Positions 24,718-34,288 of a stretch of 64,000 nt of DNA are shown piece by piece. The notes below the pieces were generated by a model. That model was not told where the DNA came from. It made no database searches and saw nothing but the letters and a program-made list of their open reading frames with translations. The position numbers were made by a program, and so were the translations under genes. Location: positions 372,001 through 436,000 of the forward strand of contig CAVSGL010000012.1 of assembly GCA_963727465.1 (NCBI GenBank), given 5' to 3'. The stretch comes from VRUE01 sp963727465 (GTDB taxonomy: Bacteria; Actinomycetota; Thermoleophilia; Solirubrobacterales; 70-9). Position 1 is the stretch's first letter. Each line of letters begins with the position of its first letter.

Positions 24718-25191
24718 CTACTTCTCCAGGTAGCTGAGCTTGTACTTGCCGATCTGGATCTCGTCGCCGTCGGCGAGCCGGTGCGACTCGATCCGCCGCC
24801 GGTTGACGTAGGTGCCGTTGAGCGAGCCGAGGTCGTCGATGTAGAAGCCGTCGCGGCGGCGGACCAGCAGGGCGTGGTTGCGCGAGACGGTCACGTCGTC
24901 GAGGAAGACGCCGGCGTCGGGGCTGCGGCCGATGCTGACCCGGTCCTCGGTGACGGTGAAGCTCTCCCCCGCGCGCCCGCCGCCGGCGCGGATGACCAGC
25001 GCCGCGCCGCTCTCGTCGAGCACCTCGTCGATGTCGATCGGCTGCATCTCGCCGGTGTCGTTGACGCGATAGGTCATCGTCGTCGGCTCGTCGGCCTCGT
25101 CCTTGGGCCCGCCGAGGTAGGCGCCGCACTTCTGGCAGTAGTTGGCGCCCTCGGGGTTGACGAAGCCGCACTCTGGGCAGTGGACAGCCAT
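24718..25191 (-). CDS. garA: FHA-domain protein, GarA/OdhI-like, with N-terminal zinc ribbon
   Basis: A 157-residue protein. A zinc ribbon with Cys5, Cys8, Cys19 and Cys22 precedes an EPTTMTYR segment (Thr37/Thr38), at the place where GarA and OdhI are phosphorylated by Ser/Thr kinases. The FHA domain (about 75-157) has GRSPDAGVFLDDVTVSRNHA and SLNGTYVNRR, very close to GarA. By family it would switch 2-oxoglutarate dehydrogenase and glutamate metabolism depending on phosphorylation. The zinc ribbon is an addition not found in mycobacterial GarA. It lies 11 nt upstream of ftsR, as in mycobacteria. Confidence 0.85.
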   Translation of the reverse strand: MAVHCPECGFVNPEGANYCQKCGAYLGGPKDEADEPTTMTYRVNDTGEMQPIDIDEVLDESGAALVIRAGGGRAGESFTVTEDRVSIGRSPDAGVFLDDVTVSRNHALLVRRRDGFYIDDLGSLNGTYVNRRRIESHRLADGDEIQIGKYKLSYLEK

Positions 25192-25204
25192 CGGGATGCG
25201 CGCC

Positions 25205-25480
25205 TCAGGCGGCCGCGTCGCCCTCCGGATCGGCGGGCTGCTGAGCCTTGCCGGCGAGGATGTCGGTGAGCTGGGCGACGTCGTCGCCGGAGATCAGCGA
25301 GTCGCCGCTTTCCCGCTTCTGGCGCAGCCGGTTGACCAGCTCGGCCCGCAGGATGTCGATTTTGCCGTGCAGGACCCGGCGTTTGTAGGAGATCTCGTTC
25401 TCCTCGGTCGTGAGCTTGTCGATCAGGTCCTTCAGCTCTTCGTCGCTGAGCGAACCGAGATCGGGAAAGGTGTCCTCCAT
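25205..25480 (-). CDS. RsiG-like coiled-coil protein, candidate c-di-GMP-binding anti-sigma factor
   Basis: A 91-residue helical protein. Residues 27-42 fit the single-copy RsiG signature E-x3-S-x2-R-x3-Q-x3-D as Glu27, Ser31, Arg34, His38 and Asp42, with His in place of Gln. In Streptomyces and Rubrobacter, RsiG binds c-di-GMP through this motif and sequesters the sigma factor WhiG. The helix KRRVLHGKIDILRAELVNRL continues the coiled coil and the tail is disordered. ATG 25480 is chosen because AAGGAG is 4 nt upstream; a longer start at 25549 adds a basic, non-conserved leader. The sigma partner is not in the window. The homology is read by eye. Confidence 0.7.
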   Translation of the reverse strand: MEDTFPDLGSLSDEELKDLIDKLTTEENEISYKRRVLHGKIDILRAELVNRLRQKRESGDSLISGDDVAQLTDILAGKAQQPADPEGDAAA

Positions 25481-25571
25481 CTCGCTCCTTGATCGGGAGG
25501 CCTGCGCCTCCGTTGGCCGCTGGAAACCGATTATAGGTCGCCGGGGCAAAGGTTCAACTGAAGGTTGAAGG

Positions 25572-26219
25572 TTATGGAGCCTGAGAGGCGGCTTGCGCGG
25601 CGCGCACGCTGCGAATCCCGGTCTGCGCGTAGAGCACGGTCGCCACGATCGCCAGGGCGACGCCGGCGATCAGCAGCGCTGCGGGCACCCAGCCGGCGAA
25701 GACCAGGGCGAAGAAGATCCCCCCCATGATCGGGAAGACCGAGATCCGTCCGGGCCAGTTGACGGCGATCTGCACGCCGTGGCGCAGTCCGTACTGGGCC
25801 AGCGCCAGCATCGCCAGCTCGCGCAGCACGAGCAGGGCGAGCGCCCAGCGCGGCAGCAGCTCGAAGTGCCAGCAGACGACCGCGCCCGAGAGGATCGTCA
25901 GGCGGTCGATCAGCGGGTCCAGCATCGTTCCCAGGCGGCTGTACTGGCCGGTTACGCGGGCGAGGAAGCCGTCGAGGTAGTCGCCGGCGGCGATCGCGAA
26001 GAAGAGCGCCGCGGAGGCGGCGCTGCGGCCGTCGCCGGATTCGAACGCCAGGTAGAGGAAGACCGGCAGGCCGGTCAGGCGCAGGTAGCCGATCAGGTTC
26101 GGCAGCGTCCACGGGTTGAGCGGTTCCCCGGCCCGGGTCTGGCGCGGCGGCGGCGCGCTGCGGTCGAGCCCGAAGAGGCGGCGGATGCGGCCGCGCCCGA
26201 AAGGCGCCCGGTCAGCCAT
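25572..26219 (-). CDS. CDP-alcohol phosphatidyltransferase family protein (PgsA-like)
   Basis: A 215-residue membrane enzyme of phospholipid synthesis. The family signature D-x2-DG-x2-AR-x8-G-x3-D-x3-D is met by GDYLDGFLARVTGQYSRLGTM then LDPLIDRL (about residues 83-108). About six hydrophobic helices follow an Arg-rich cytosolic N-terminus. It transfers a phosphatidyl group from CDP-diacylglycerol to an alcohol such as glycerol 3-phosphate; which one is not certain. ATG 26219 overlaps the proS stop by 8 nt. Its nearness to garA and ftsR resembles the mycobacterial pgsA2-garA region. cdsA, which makes the CDP-diacylglycerol, lies 7 kb away. Confidence 0.88.
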   Translation of the reverse strand: MADRAPFGRGRIRRLFGLDRSAPPPRQTRAGEPLNPWTLPNLIGYLRLTGLPVFLYLAFESGDGRSAASAALFFAIAAGDYLDGFLARVTGQYSRLGTMLDPLIDRLTILSGAVVCWHFELLPRWALALLVLRELAMLALAQYGLRHGVQIAVNWPGRISVFPIMGGIFFALVFAGWVPAALLIAGVALAIVATVLYAQTGIRSVRAAQAASQAP

Positions 26220-27900
26220 CCCCGCCCTGGAGCAGGGCAAGCGCGCGCTCCCCTGCCTCCTCGACGGGCAGCTCGTGCTCGGAGCCGTCGGCCCGCGCGC
26301 TTGCCTCGACGATGCCCTTCGCCAGCCCGCGGCGCCCGACGACGACGCGCAGCGGGCAGCCGAGCAGCTCGGCGTCGGTCAGCTTCTCCCCCGGGCCGGC
26401 GTCGCGGTCGTCGTAGAGCACCTCGGCGCCGGCGGCGCGCAGCTCCTCGTAGAGCTCGTCGGCCGGCGCCCGCTCCGCTTCGCCGGCCTTGGCCAGGGAG
26501 ACGAGCTGCACCTGCCAGGGGGCGAGGGCGGCGGGCCAGACGATGCCGCGCTCGTCGGCGCCCTGCTCGATCGCCGCGGCGACGATCCGCGCCGGGCCGA
26601 TCCCGTAGGAGCCCATGACGATCGGCCGCTCGGTCCCGCCCTCGTCGAGGTAGGTGGCGCCAAGCGGCTCCGAGTAGCGGGTGCCGAGCTGGAAGATGTT
26701 GCCGACCTCGATCGCGGGCTCGATCTCGATCGTGCCGCCGCCGGGAGCGGTGTCGCCGGCCTCGACCGTGCGCACGTCGATCTGCTCGAAGGAGAAGTCG
26801 CGACCGGGCTGCACCCCGCGCAGGTGGGCGTCGGCCCGGTTGGCGCCGGTGACGAAGGAGTCGCCCTCGATCGCCGCGTCCTTGTAGATCGGCAGCTCGG
26901 CCCCGACCGGGCCGACGAAGCCGACCGGGCCGAGGGCCGCTTCGATCTCGTCGCCGCCGGCCGGCCGGAAATCGGCGCCGAGCGCGTTGCGCAGCTTGAT
27001 CTCGTTGAGGCGGTGGTCGCCGCGCAGCAGGACGAGGACCGTGCCGCGCCCCTCGACCACGACGGGCATCGCCTTGATCAGCGCGCCGGGGGCGACGCCG
27101 AGCGACCCGGAGACCTGCTCGACGGTCGTCAGGCCCGGGGTGGCGACCTGCTCGGGGGCGCCGAGGGCGGCGGGAAGCTCGGCCGGCTGCGGATCGGCCG
27201 AGGCGATCTCGACGTTGGCGGCGTAGCCCGGGGCGAGCGCGACCTCGTTCTCGCCCGCCGCGCAGGGCGCCATGTACTCGTGCGCGCCCGAGCCGCCCAT
27301 CATCCCGACGTCGGACTCGACCCGGTACCAGCGCAGCCCGGAGCGGTCGAGGATCCGCGCGTAGGCTTCGCTCTGTAGCTCATACGAGCGCGCCAGCCCC
27401 CCCTCGTCGCGGTCGAAGGAGTAGGCGTCCTTCATCGTGAACTCACGCGTGCGCAGAACGCCGGCCCGCGGGCGCGGCTCGTCGCGCTCCTTGGTCTGGA
27501 TGTGGAACAGCATCTGCGGCAGGTCGCGGTAGGAGCGCACCTCGCGGGCGACGTGGTGGGTGACGCACTCCTCATGCGTCATCGCCAGCACCATCGGCGC
27601 CCCCCTGCGGTCCTCGAGCTTGAACAGCTCCTCGATCGCGTAGCGGCCGGTCCGCTCCCACGGCTCGGCCGGCTGGAGCACGGGCATCAGCATCTCCTGG
27701 CAGCCGATCGCCTCCATCTCCTCGCGCAGGATCGCCTCGACCTTGCGCTGCACCCGCCAGCCGGCCGGCAGGTAGGTCCACAGGCCGGCGCCCAGCTGCC
27801 GGATCAGGCCCGCCCTGACCATCAGCTTGTGGGAAACGGCCTCGGCGTCCGAGGGCGGGTCCTTGAGCGTTGGGATGAAGCTCTGGCTCAACCGGGTCAC
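26212..27900 (-). CDS. proS: Prolyl-tRNA synthetase (bacterial type with editing insertion)
   Basis: A 562-residue class II synthetase. Motif 1 region GAGLWTYLPAGWRVQRKVE, motif 2 RDEPRPRAGVLRTREFTMKD and motif 3 GSYGIGPARIVAA are all present, and an insertion domain of about 180 residues (about 225-400) for mischarged Ala-tRNA editing sits between motifs 2 and 3, as in most bacteria. The C-terminal anticodon-binding domain is complete. GTG 27900 has TAGGTT 6 nt upstream, so it is probably leaderless. It charges tRNA-Pro in the cytoplasm and leads a transcript into the phosphatidyltransferase gene. Confidence 0.95.
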   Translation of the reverse strand: MTRLSQSFIPTLKDPPSDAEAVSHKLMVRAGLIRQLGAGLWTYLPAGWRVQRKVEAILREEMEAIGCQEMLMPVLQPAEPWERTGRYAIEELFKLEDRRGAPMVLAMTHEECVTHHVAREVRSYRDLPQMLFHIQTKERDEPRPRAGVLRTREFTMKDAYSFDRDEGGLARSYELQSEAYARILDRSGLRWYRVESDVGMMGGSGAHEYMAPCAAGENEVALAPGYAANVEIASADPQPAELPAALGAPEQVATPGLTTVEQVSGSLGVAPGALIKAMPVVVEGRGTVLVLLRGDHRLNEIKLRNALGADFRPAGGDEIEAALGPVGFVGPVGAELPIYKDAAIEGDSFVTGANRADAHLRGVQPGRDFSFEQIDVRTVEAGDTAPGGGTIEIEPAIEVGNIFQLGTRYSEPLGATYLDEGGTERPIVMGSYGIGPARIVAAAIEQGADERGIVWPAALAPWQVQLVSLAKAGEAERAPADELYEELRAAGAEVLYDDRDAGPGEKLTDAELLGCPLRVVVGRRGLAKGIVEASARADGSEHELPVEEAGERALALLQGGDG

Positions 27901-27906
27901 GCGTGA

Positions 27907-27912
27907 AACCTA
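27907..27912 (-). promoter_or_regulatory. -10 hexamer TAGGTT, leaderless pattern, proS
   Basis: TAGGTT on the minus strand is 6 nt before GTG 27900. Confidence 0.55.
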
Positions 27913-27962
27913 TCCACTAGTCGGCCGCATAGCGGGCGACAGCAGATTCCGCGTGATGGCGC

Positions 27963-29216
27963 TCAGGCGCGGGTGAAGCGGCGCCCCGCCGTCGGCGAGG
28001 CCTGCTCGTCGAGCAGGACCCGGTCCGACTCGCCCTTTTCAGCCGCTTCGTGCTCCATCCGGGCGATCTTCTCCGGGGTCAGGTCGCCGGCGTTTTCCTG
28101 CTCGATCCTGGCCAGCCACTCGGCGCCCTCGCGCGACTCGGCCTCGTCGAACTCGACCCTGCCCCGGTCCAGCGACTTGTCGATCTCCTCGAACAGAGCG
28201 TCGACCAGCTTCGCCTGCGGAACCTTGCGCAGCGGCTTGCCGTGGGCGTAGATCAGGCCCTCGTTCTTGGCGCCGGCGATGCCGAAGTCGGCGTGGCTGG
28301 CCTCGCCGATGCCGTTGACGGCGCAGCCGAGCACGGCGACCTCGACCGGCTCGGCGTAGCCTTCGAGTCGCCGCTCGATTTCGGCGACGACCGAGTCCAT
28401 GTCGAACTGAAGGCGGCCGCAGGTCGGGCAGGCGATCAGCACCGGGCCGCGCTCGCGCAGCTGTAGCGCCTTGAGGATCTCCCAGGCGACCTTGACCTCC
28501 TCCTCGGCGTGGAAGGTCGAGAGGCTGATCCGGATCGTGTCGCCGATCCCGTCGGCGAGCAGCGTGCCGAGCCCGACCGCCGACTTGAGCGAGCCGGACC
28601 ATTTCGTCCCCGCCTCGGTGATCCCGAGGTGCAGCGGGTAGGGGATCTTCTCCGAGAGCAGCCGGTTGGCGGCGATCGTGTTGGGCACGTTGGTCGACTT
28701 GATCGAGACCTTGAAGTTCTCGAAGTCGAGCCCCTCCATCAGCTCGACGAACTCGACCGCGGCCGCGACCAGGGCCTCGACCGGCGCCTCGCGCTCGAGC
28801 TCGTGCAGGTGCTTGGGCAGCGAGCCCGAGTTGACCCCGATCCGCATCGGCACGCCGGCGGCCGTCGCCCTCTCGGCGACCTCGGCGACTTTCTCGCGGC
28901 CGCCGATGTTGCCGGGGTTGAGCCTGATGCAGTGCGCCCCGGCGTCGATCGCCTTCAGCGCCAGCGTGTGGTTGAAGTGGATGTCGGCGATCACCGGGAT
29001 CGGCGATTCGGCGACGATCGTCTTCAGCGCCTCGGCGTCCTTCTCGCGCGGCACGGCGACGCGGACGATGTCCGCGCCCGCCTCGGCGACCTTGCCGATC
29101 TGCTCCATCGTCGCCGCCAGGTTGGCGGTCTCGGTCTTGGTCATCGTCTGCACCGCGACCGGCGCCCCGCCGCCGATCGGCACCTTGCCGACGAATATCT
29201 GCCGCTTCGAACTCAC
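27963..29216 (-). CDS. ispG: 4-hydroxy-3-methylbut-2-en-1-yl diphosphate synthase (IspG/GcpE)
   Basis: A 417-residue iron-sulfur enzyme of the MEP isoprenoid pathway. The TIM-barrel half opens with VGGGAPVAVQTM-like PIGGGAPVAVQTMTKTET and contains PVIADIHFNHTLALKAI and RLNPGNIGG. The C-terminal cluster ligands are CPTCGRL and CAVNGIGEA. The enzyme works with Dxr, encoded 4 kb away, to feed undecaprenyl synthesis by UppS in the same region. A C-terminal tail of about 45 residues beyond the usual end is charged. GTG 29216 has TAGCCT 6 nt upstream, and palindrome E3 lies directly before that promoter. Confidence 0.94.
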   Translation of the reverse strand: MSSKRQIFVGKVPIGGGAPVAVQTMTKTETANLAATMEQIGKVAEAGADIVRVAVPREKDAEALKTIVAESPIPVIADIHFNHTLALKAIDAGAHCIRLNPGNIGGREKVAEVAERATAAGVPMRIGVNSGSLPKHLHELEREAPVEALVAAAVEFVELMEGLDFENFKVSIKSTNVPNTIAANRLLSEKIPYPLHLGITEAGTKWSGSLKSAVGLGTLLADGIGDTIRISLSTFHAEEEVKVAWEILKALQLRERGPVLIACPTCGRLQFDMDSVVAEIERRLEGYAEPVEVAVLGCAVNGIGEASHADFGIAGAKNEGLIYAHGKPLRKVPQAKLVDALFEEIDKSLDRGRVEFDEAESREGAEWLARIEQENAGDLTPEKIARMEHEAAEKGESDRVLLDEQASPTAGRRFTRA

Positions 29217-29222
29217 AGGTAA

Positions 29223-29228
29223 AGGCTA
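29223..29228 (-). promoter_or_regulatory. -10 hexamer TAGCCT, ispG, fixed spacing to element E3
   Basis: TAGCCT is 6 nt before GTG 29216 and 9 nt after the outer arm of palindrome E3. Confidence 0.65.
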
Positions 29229-29237
29229 CCTACGCAC

Positions 29238-29282
29238 CGCGGTCGAGGTTTTACCCGGATAGCGGCGAAAAGCTCTACCGCG
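29238..29282 (-). repeat. Dispersed promoter-linked palindrome, copy E3
   Basis: 45-bp copy with one mismatch in the distal arm. Read on the minus strand, AAAACCTCGACCGCGG precedes the ispG -10 by 8 nt. It fills the gap between the fadD stop and ispG. Confidence 0.8.
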
Positions 29283-29287
29283 GTCGG

Positions 29288-31093
<1,806 letters not shown>

Positions 31094-31099
31094 CGCACC

Positions 31100-31105
31100 A
31101 CCTTA
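31100..31105 (-). promoter_or_regulatory. -10 hexamer TAAGGT, leaderless pattern, acyl-CoA ligase gene
   Basis: TAAGGT on the minus strand is 6 nt before ATG 31093. Confidence 0.55.
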
Positions 31106-31132
31106 AACGGCTCGCGACAGAACTTCCAACAC

Positions 31133-32227
31133 TCAGCGGACGTTGAAGCCTTCGCCGGTGAGGCGGCCGATGTCGTTGCTGAGGCCGAGGAAGAAGAGCA
31201 TGATCACGAGCACGAAGCCGAGCGCGCCGGCGCGTTCCATCGTGCGGAAGGCGACCGGCTTGCCGCGCACTTTCTCGACCAGGCTCCAGAAGATGTGGCC
31301 GCCGTCGAGCGGCAGGAAGGGGAAGAGGTTGATCAGGCCGAGCGAGAGGCTGACCAGGGCGAGCAGGATCAGCGCCTGGGTCGCGCCGAACCTGTCGATC
31401 GTTTCGTGGGCGACGTCGCTGACGCCGACGACGCCGGAGACTTCCTTGCGCCGTTCTTCGTCGAGCAGGTTGGCGAAGACGCTGACCGTGCCGCTGGTCA
31501 CTTTCCACATCGCGTTGGCGGCCTGGCCGGCGGAGCCGCCGAGGCCGAATTCGGCCGGCGCGGCGCCGTAGCCGAACCCGATCCGGGTGTGCCCGAGCGC
31601 GGCTTCGTATTCGGGCTTGACCGAGATCGTTCGCAGCGCGCCGTCGCGGCGCACGGTCAGGGTCACCGGCGTGGTCGCGCGGCAGCCGTCCACCTGCTTG
31701 CCGGCGCAGCGATGCGATGAGACCTGGTCGATGAACCTTTCCAGCCGCCGGTCCACGCTCAGGCCGGCGTAGCGCCTGCCGTCCACGGCGACGATCTCAT
31801 CGCCTTCCTTCAGCACGTTCGCCGCCGGTGACTTGGGCAGGATCGCGCCGACCGTCTGCGTCGTCTTCTGGCCGTTGAAGAAGAAGACGGCGAAGAGGAT
31901 CGCGAAGGCGAGCGCGATGTTGACCGCGGGCCCGGCCCCGATCACGACGATGCGCTTCCAGACCGGCTGTTCGTAGTAGCCGCGGTGCTCTTCCCCCGGC
32001 GGCAGCTTGTCGTCGGGGTTCATGCCGCTGATCTTCACGTAGCCGCCGAGCGGGATCGATTTGACCCCGTACTCGGTCTCGCCGCGCCTGATGGAGAACA
32101 GCGTCGGGCCGAAGAAGAGGAAGAAGCGCTCGACCCGCATCCCCGTCGCCTTGGCGGCGAAGAAGTGCCCGCCCTCGTGCAGGATGATCAGCGCCGAGAA
32201 GCCGAGGAATACGTAGAGCCAGCTCAT
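31133..32227 (-). CDS. rseP: RIP-family zinc metalloprotease RseP
   Basis: A 364-residue site-2 intramembrane protease. HEGGH at residues 17-21 lies in the first helix and the third ligand region NLFPFLPLDGGH in a C-terminal helix; one PDZ-like domain (about 120-210) is between them. It cleaves membrane anti-sigma factors or signal-peptide remnants within the bilayer. ATG 32227 overlaps the dxr stop by 4 nt, placing it last in the rpsB-dxr-rseP run. An RskA-like protein encoded elsewhere in the window is a conceivable substrate class, but that link is speculation. Confidence 0.93.
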   Translation of the reverse strand: MSWLYVFLGFSALIILHEGGHFFAAKATGMRVERFFLFFGPTLFSIRRGETEYGVKSIPLGGYVKISGMNPDDKLPPGEEHRGYYEQPVWKRIVVIGAGPAVNIALAFAILFAVFFFNGQKTTQTVGAILPKSPAANVLKEGDEIVAVDGRRYAGLSVDRRLERFIDQVSSHRCAGKQVDGCRATTPVTLTVRRDGALRTISVKPEYEAALGHTRIGFGYGAAPAEFGLGGSAGQAANAMWKVTSGTVSVFANLLDEERRKEVSGVVGVSDVAHETIDRFGATQALILLALVSLSLGLINLFPFLPLDGGHIFWSLVEKVRGKPVAFRTMERAGALGFVLVIMLFFLGLSNDIGRLTGEGFNVR

Positions 32228-33369
32228 ACCCTTGCCAACCCCCCAACCTGCTCTTCGCTGCGGCGGCGGGCCTCGGCGTCGGCGGCGAAGAGGTCGTCGA
32301 AGTGGGTGACCGGGGCCGGCGGCATCTGCCCGAGCACGGTCTCGATCGCGGCGGCGATCGCGGTGAACTCGATCCGGCCGGCGAGGAAGGCGGCGACCGC
32401 GACCTCGTCGGCGGCGTTGAGCACGCAGGGCGCCGTCCCCCCCGCCCTGCCCGCCTCCAGCGCCAGGCGCAGGCAGGCGAAGGTCTCCAGGTCGGGTCGC
32501 TCGAAGCCGAGCTCGCCGACCGCCGCGAGGTCGAGCCGCGGCACGTCGACGTCGGCGCGCTCGGGGAAGTGCAGCGCGTAGGAGATCGGCACGCGCATGT
32601 CGGGATAGCCGAGGTGGGCGAGCGTCGCGCCGTCGTTGAGGTCAACGAGCGAGTGGACGATCGACTGCGGGTGGACGACGACCTCGATCCGCTCGTAGGG
32701 GACTTCGAAGAGGTGGTGCGCCTCGATCGCCTCGAAGCCCTTGTTCATCAGCGTCGCCGAGTCGATCGTGATCCGGCCGCCCATCTTCCAGGTCGGGTGC
32801 TCGAGCGCGTCCTCGACGCCGACCCCGCTGAGATCGGTGCGGCCGCGGAAGGGCCCGCCGGAGGCGGTCAGGACGAGGCGCTCGACGGTTCCGGGCTGCT
32901 CGGCGCCGATCAGCTGGAAGAGGGCCGAGTGCTCGGAGTCGACCGGCAGCAGGCGTGCGCCGGCGCCCTCCGCAAGCGCGGTCGTCAGCTCGCCGCCGAT
33001 CACCAGGCTCTCCTTGTTGGCGAGGGCGACGTCGATCCCCGCGCCGAGCGCGACGACGGTCGGGCCGAGCCCGGCCGCGCCGACCATGCCGTTGAGGACG
33101 AGGTCCGCGCCGGAATCGGCAATCAGCTCGCGAATCCCCTGCTCGCCGGCCAGCACGCGCCCGCTCCACTCGGCGGAGGCCCTGGCGGCGGCGTCCCCGT
33201 CGGCGAGGGCGACGGCCGGCACGCCGTGCTCGCGCGCCTGCTCGAGCAGCGTCTCCCAGCTCCGTCCGGCCGCCAGGCCGACCACCTGTAGGGACTCGGA
33301 GGCGGAGACGATCTCCAGCGCCTGCACGCCGATCGAGCCGGTGCTGCCGAGGATGACCAGTTTCTTCAT
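32224..33369 (-). CDS. dxr: 1-deoxy-D-xylulose 5-phosphate reductoisomerase
   Basis: A 381-residue NADPH-dependent enzyme, the first committed step of the MEP pathway. The nucleotide motif is GSTGSIG (residues 8-14); NKESLVIGGE, VDSEHSALFQLI and LTASGGPFRG carry the metal- and substrate-binding residues; HPTWKMGGRITIDSATLMNKG is complete. Isoprenoid from this pathway reaches undecaprenyl phosphate through UppS in the same gene run. ATG 33369 has TAGACT 10 nt upstream, suggesting an internal promoter in addition to read-through from cdsA, whose stop is 23 nt before the start. Confidence 0.95.
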   Translation of the reverse strand: MKKLVILGSTGSIGVQALEIVSASESLQVVGLAAGRSWETLLEQAREHGVPAVALADGDAAARASAEWSGRVLAGEQGIRELIADSGADLVLNGMVGAAGLGPTVVALGAGIDVALANKESLVIGGELTTALAEGAGARLLPVDSEHSALFQLIGAEQPGTVERLVLTASGGPFRGRTDLSGVGVEDALEHPTWKMGGRITIDSATLMNKGFEAIEAHHLFEVPYERIEVVVHPQSIVHSLVDLNDGATLAHLGYPDMRVPISYALHFPERADVDVPRLDLAAVGELGFERPDLETFACLRLALEAGRAGGTAPCVLNAADEVAVAAFLAGRIEFTAIAAAIETVLGQMPPAPVTHFDDLFAADAEARRRSEEQVGGLARV

Positions 33370-33379
33370 CGCCGCACCA

Positions 33380-33385
33380 AGTCTA
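33380..33385 (-). promoter_or_regulatory. -10 hexamer TAGACT, leaderless pattern, dxr
   Basis: TAGACT on the minus strand is 10 nt before ATG 33369, in the cdsA-dxr gap. Confidence 0.45.
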
Positions 33386-33391
33386 GGTGGG

Positions 33392-34288
33392 TCAATACAC
33401 GAGCTGGACGGAGAGGTAGTAGCCGACGACGATCGTGAAGAAAACCGCGTCGAGGCGATCGAGCAGGCCGCCGTGGGGGCCGAAGAGCCGGCCGGTGTCC
33501 TTGCGGCCCAGATCGCGCTTGACCATCGAGGCGAAGAGATCCCCGAGCGGACCGATCGCCGCCACCGCTGCGCCGATGATCAGCGCGTCGACGCCGCTCA
33601 GCCAGTCCTGGTAGAGGCCGGCGAACCAGAAGGCCATCGTGCCGATCAGGAAGCCGCCGACCAGGCCCTCGATCGTCTTGTTCGGCGAGAGATCCGGCGC
33701 GATCCGGTGGGCGCCGAACATGCGGCCGGTCGCGTAGGCGCCGGTGTCGGTGGCGAAGGTGCCGACGAGGACGTCGATCAGCAGCGCCGCGCCGTGATCC
33801 GGCAGATCGCGCAGCAGAACGGCATGGACCAGCGGCAGGCCGATCCAGACGGCGCCGAGGACGGTCACCGCCATCGAGACGACGACCCCCTCGCGCGGCC
33901 GCAGGCGCGCGCCGAAGACGAAGAGCAGCGGGAAGGACGCGGTCGCCAGCAGCAGCACGTTGAAGGCCGTGCCGAAGTAGGCGGCGGCGATCATCGCCGT
34001 GACCGCGACGAAGGCCGCCGGCTGTAGCGGCCGCAGCGGCGCCGTCATCAGGAAGTACTCGCGCAGGCAGAGCAGCCCGATCGCGACCATCGCGGCGGCG
34101 AACACGGCGCCGCCGGCGATGACGATGACGATCGCGAAGACGATCCACGGGATCGCGACGAGGATCCTGCGCGCCGTCTCGCCGCGCAGGAGGCCGCGGC
34201 GGCTGCGCCTCGGCTCGCGCGGCGGGCGCTCGGGGGGCGGCGGCGGCTCCGCGAACAGCTCCTCGTCGAAGAGATCCTCGACCATCAT
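33392..34288 (-). CDS. cdsA: Phosphatidate cytidylyltransferase
   Basis: A 298-residue integral membrane enzyme that makes CDP-diacylglycerol from phosphatidate and CTP. The N-terminal 45 residues are acidic then Pro/Arg-rich and cytosolic; about eight helices follow; the C-terminal signature KRDLGRKDTG with GPHGGLLDRLDAV is the CdsA motif. ATG 34288 overlaps the uppS stop as ATGA, and a second ATG follows immediately. The product feeds the PgsA-like enzyme encoded 8 kb downstream. The cytosolic tail is longer than in enteric CdsA but ordinary for actinobacteria. Confidence 0.94.
   Translation of the reverse strand: MMVEDLFDEELFAEPPPPPERPPREPRRSRRGLLRGETARRILVAIPWIVFAIVIVIAGGAVFAAAMVAIGLLCLREYFLMTAPLRPLQPAAFVAVTAMIAAAYFGTAFNVLLLATASFPLLFVFGARLRPREGVVVSMAVTVLGAVWIGLPLVHAVLLRDLPDHGAALLIDVLVGTFATDTGAYATGRMFGAHRIAPDLSPNKTIEGLVGGFLIGTMAFWFAGLYQDWLSGVDALIIGAAVAAIGPLGDLFASMVKRDLGRKDTGRLFGPHGGLLDRLDAVFFTIVVGYYLSVQLVY

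Noticed and set aside
27925..27936. Possible fifth copy of the dispersed palindrome before proS
   Set aside because: Only the 12-nt centre CCGCATAGCGGG matches; the CGCGGTCGAG arms are absent and the distance to the -10 differs.
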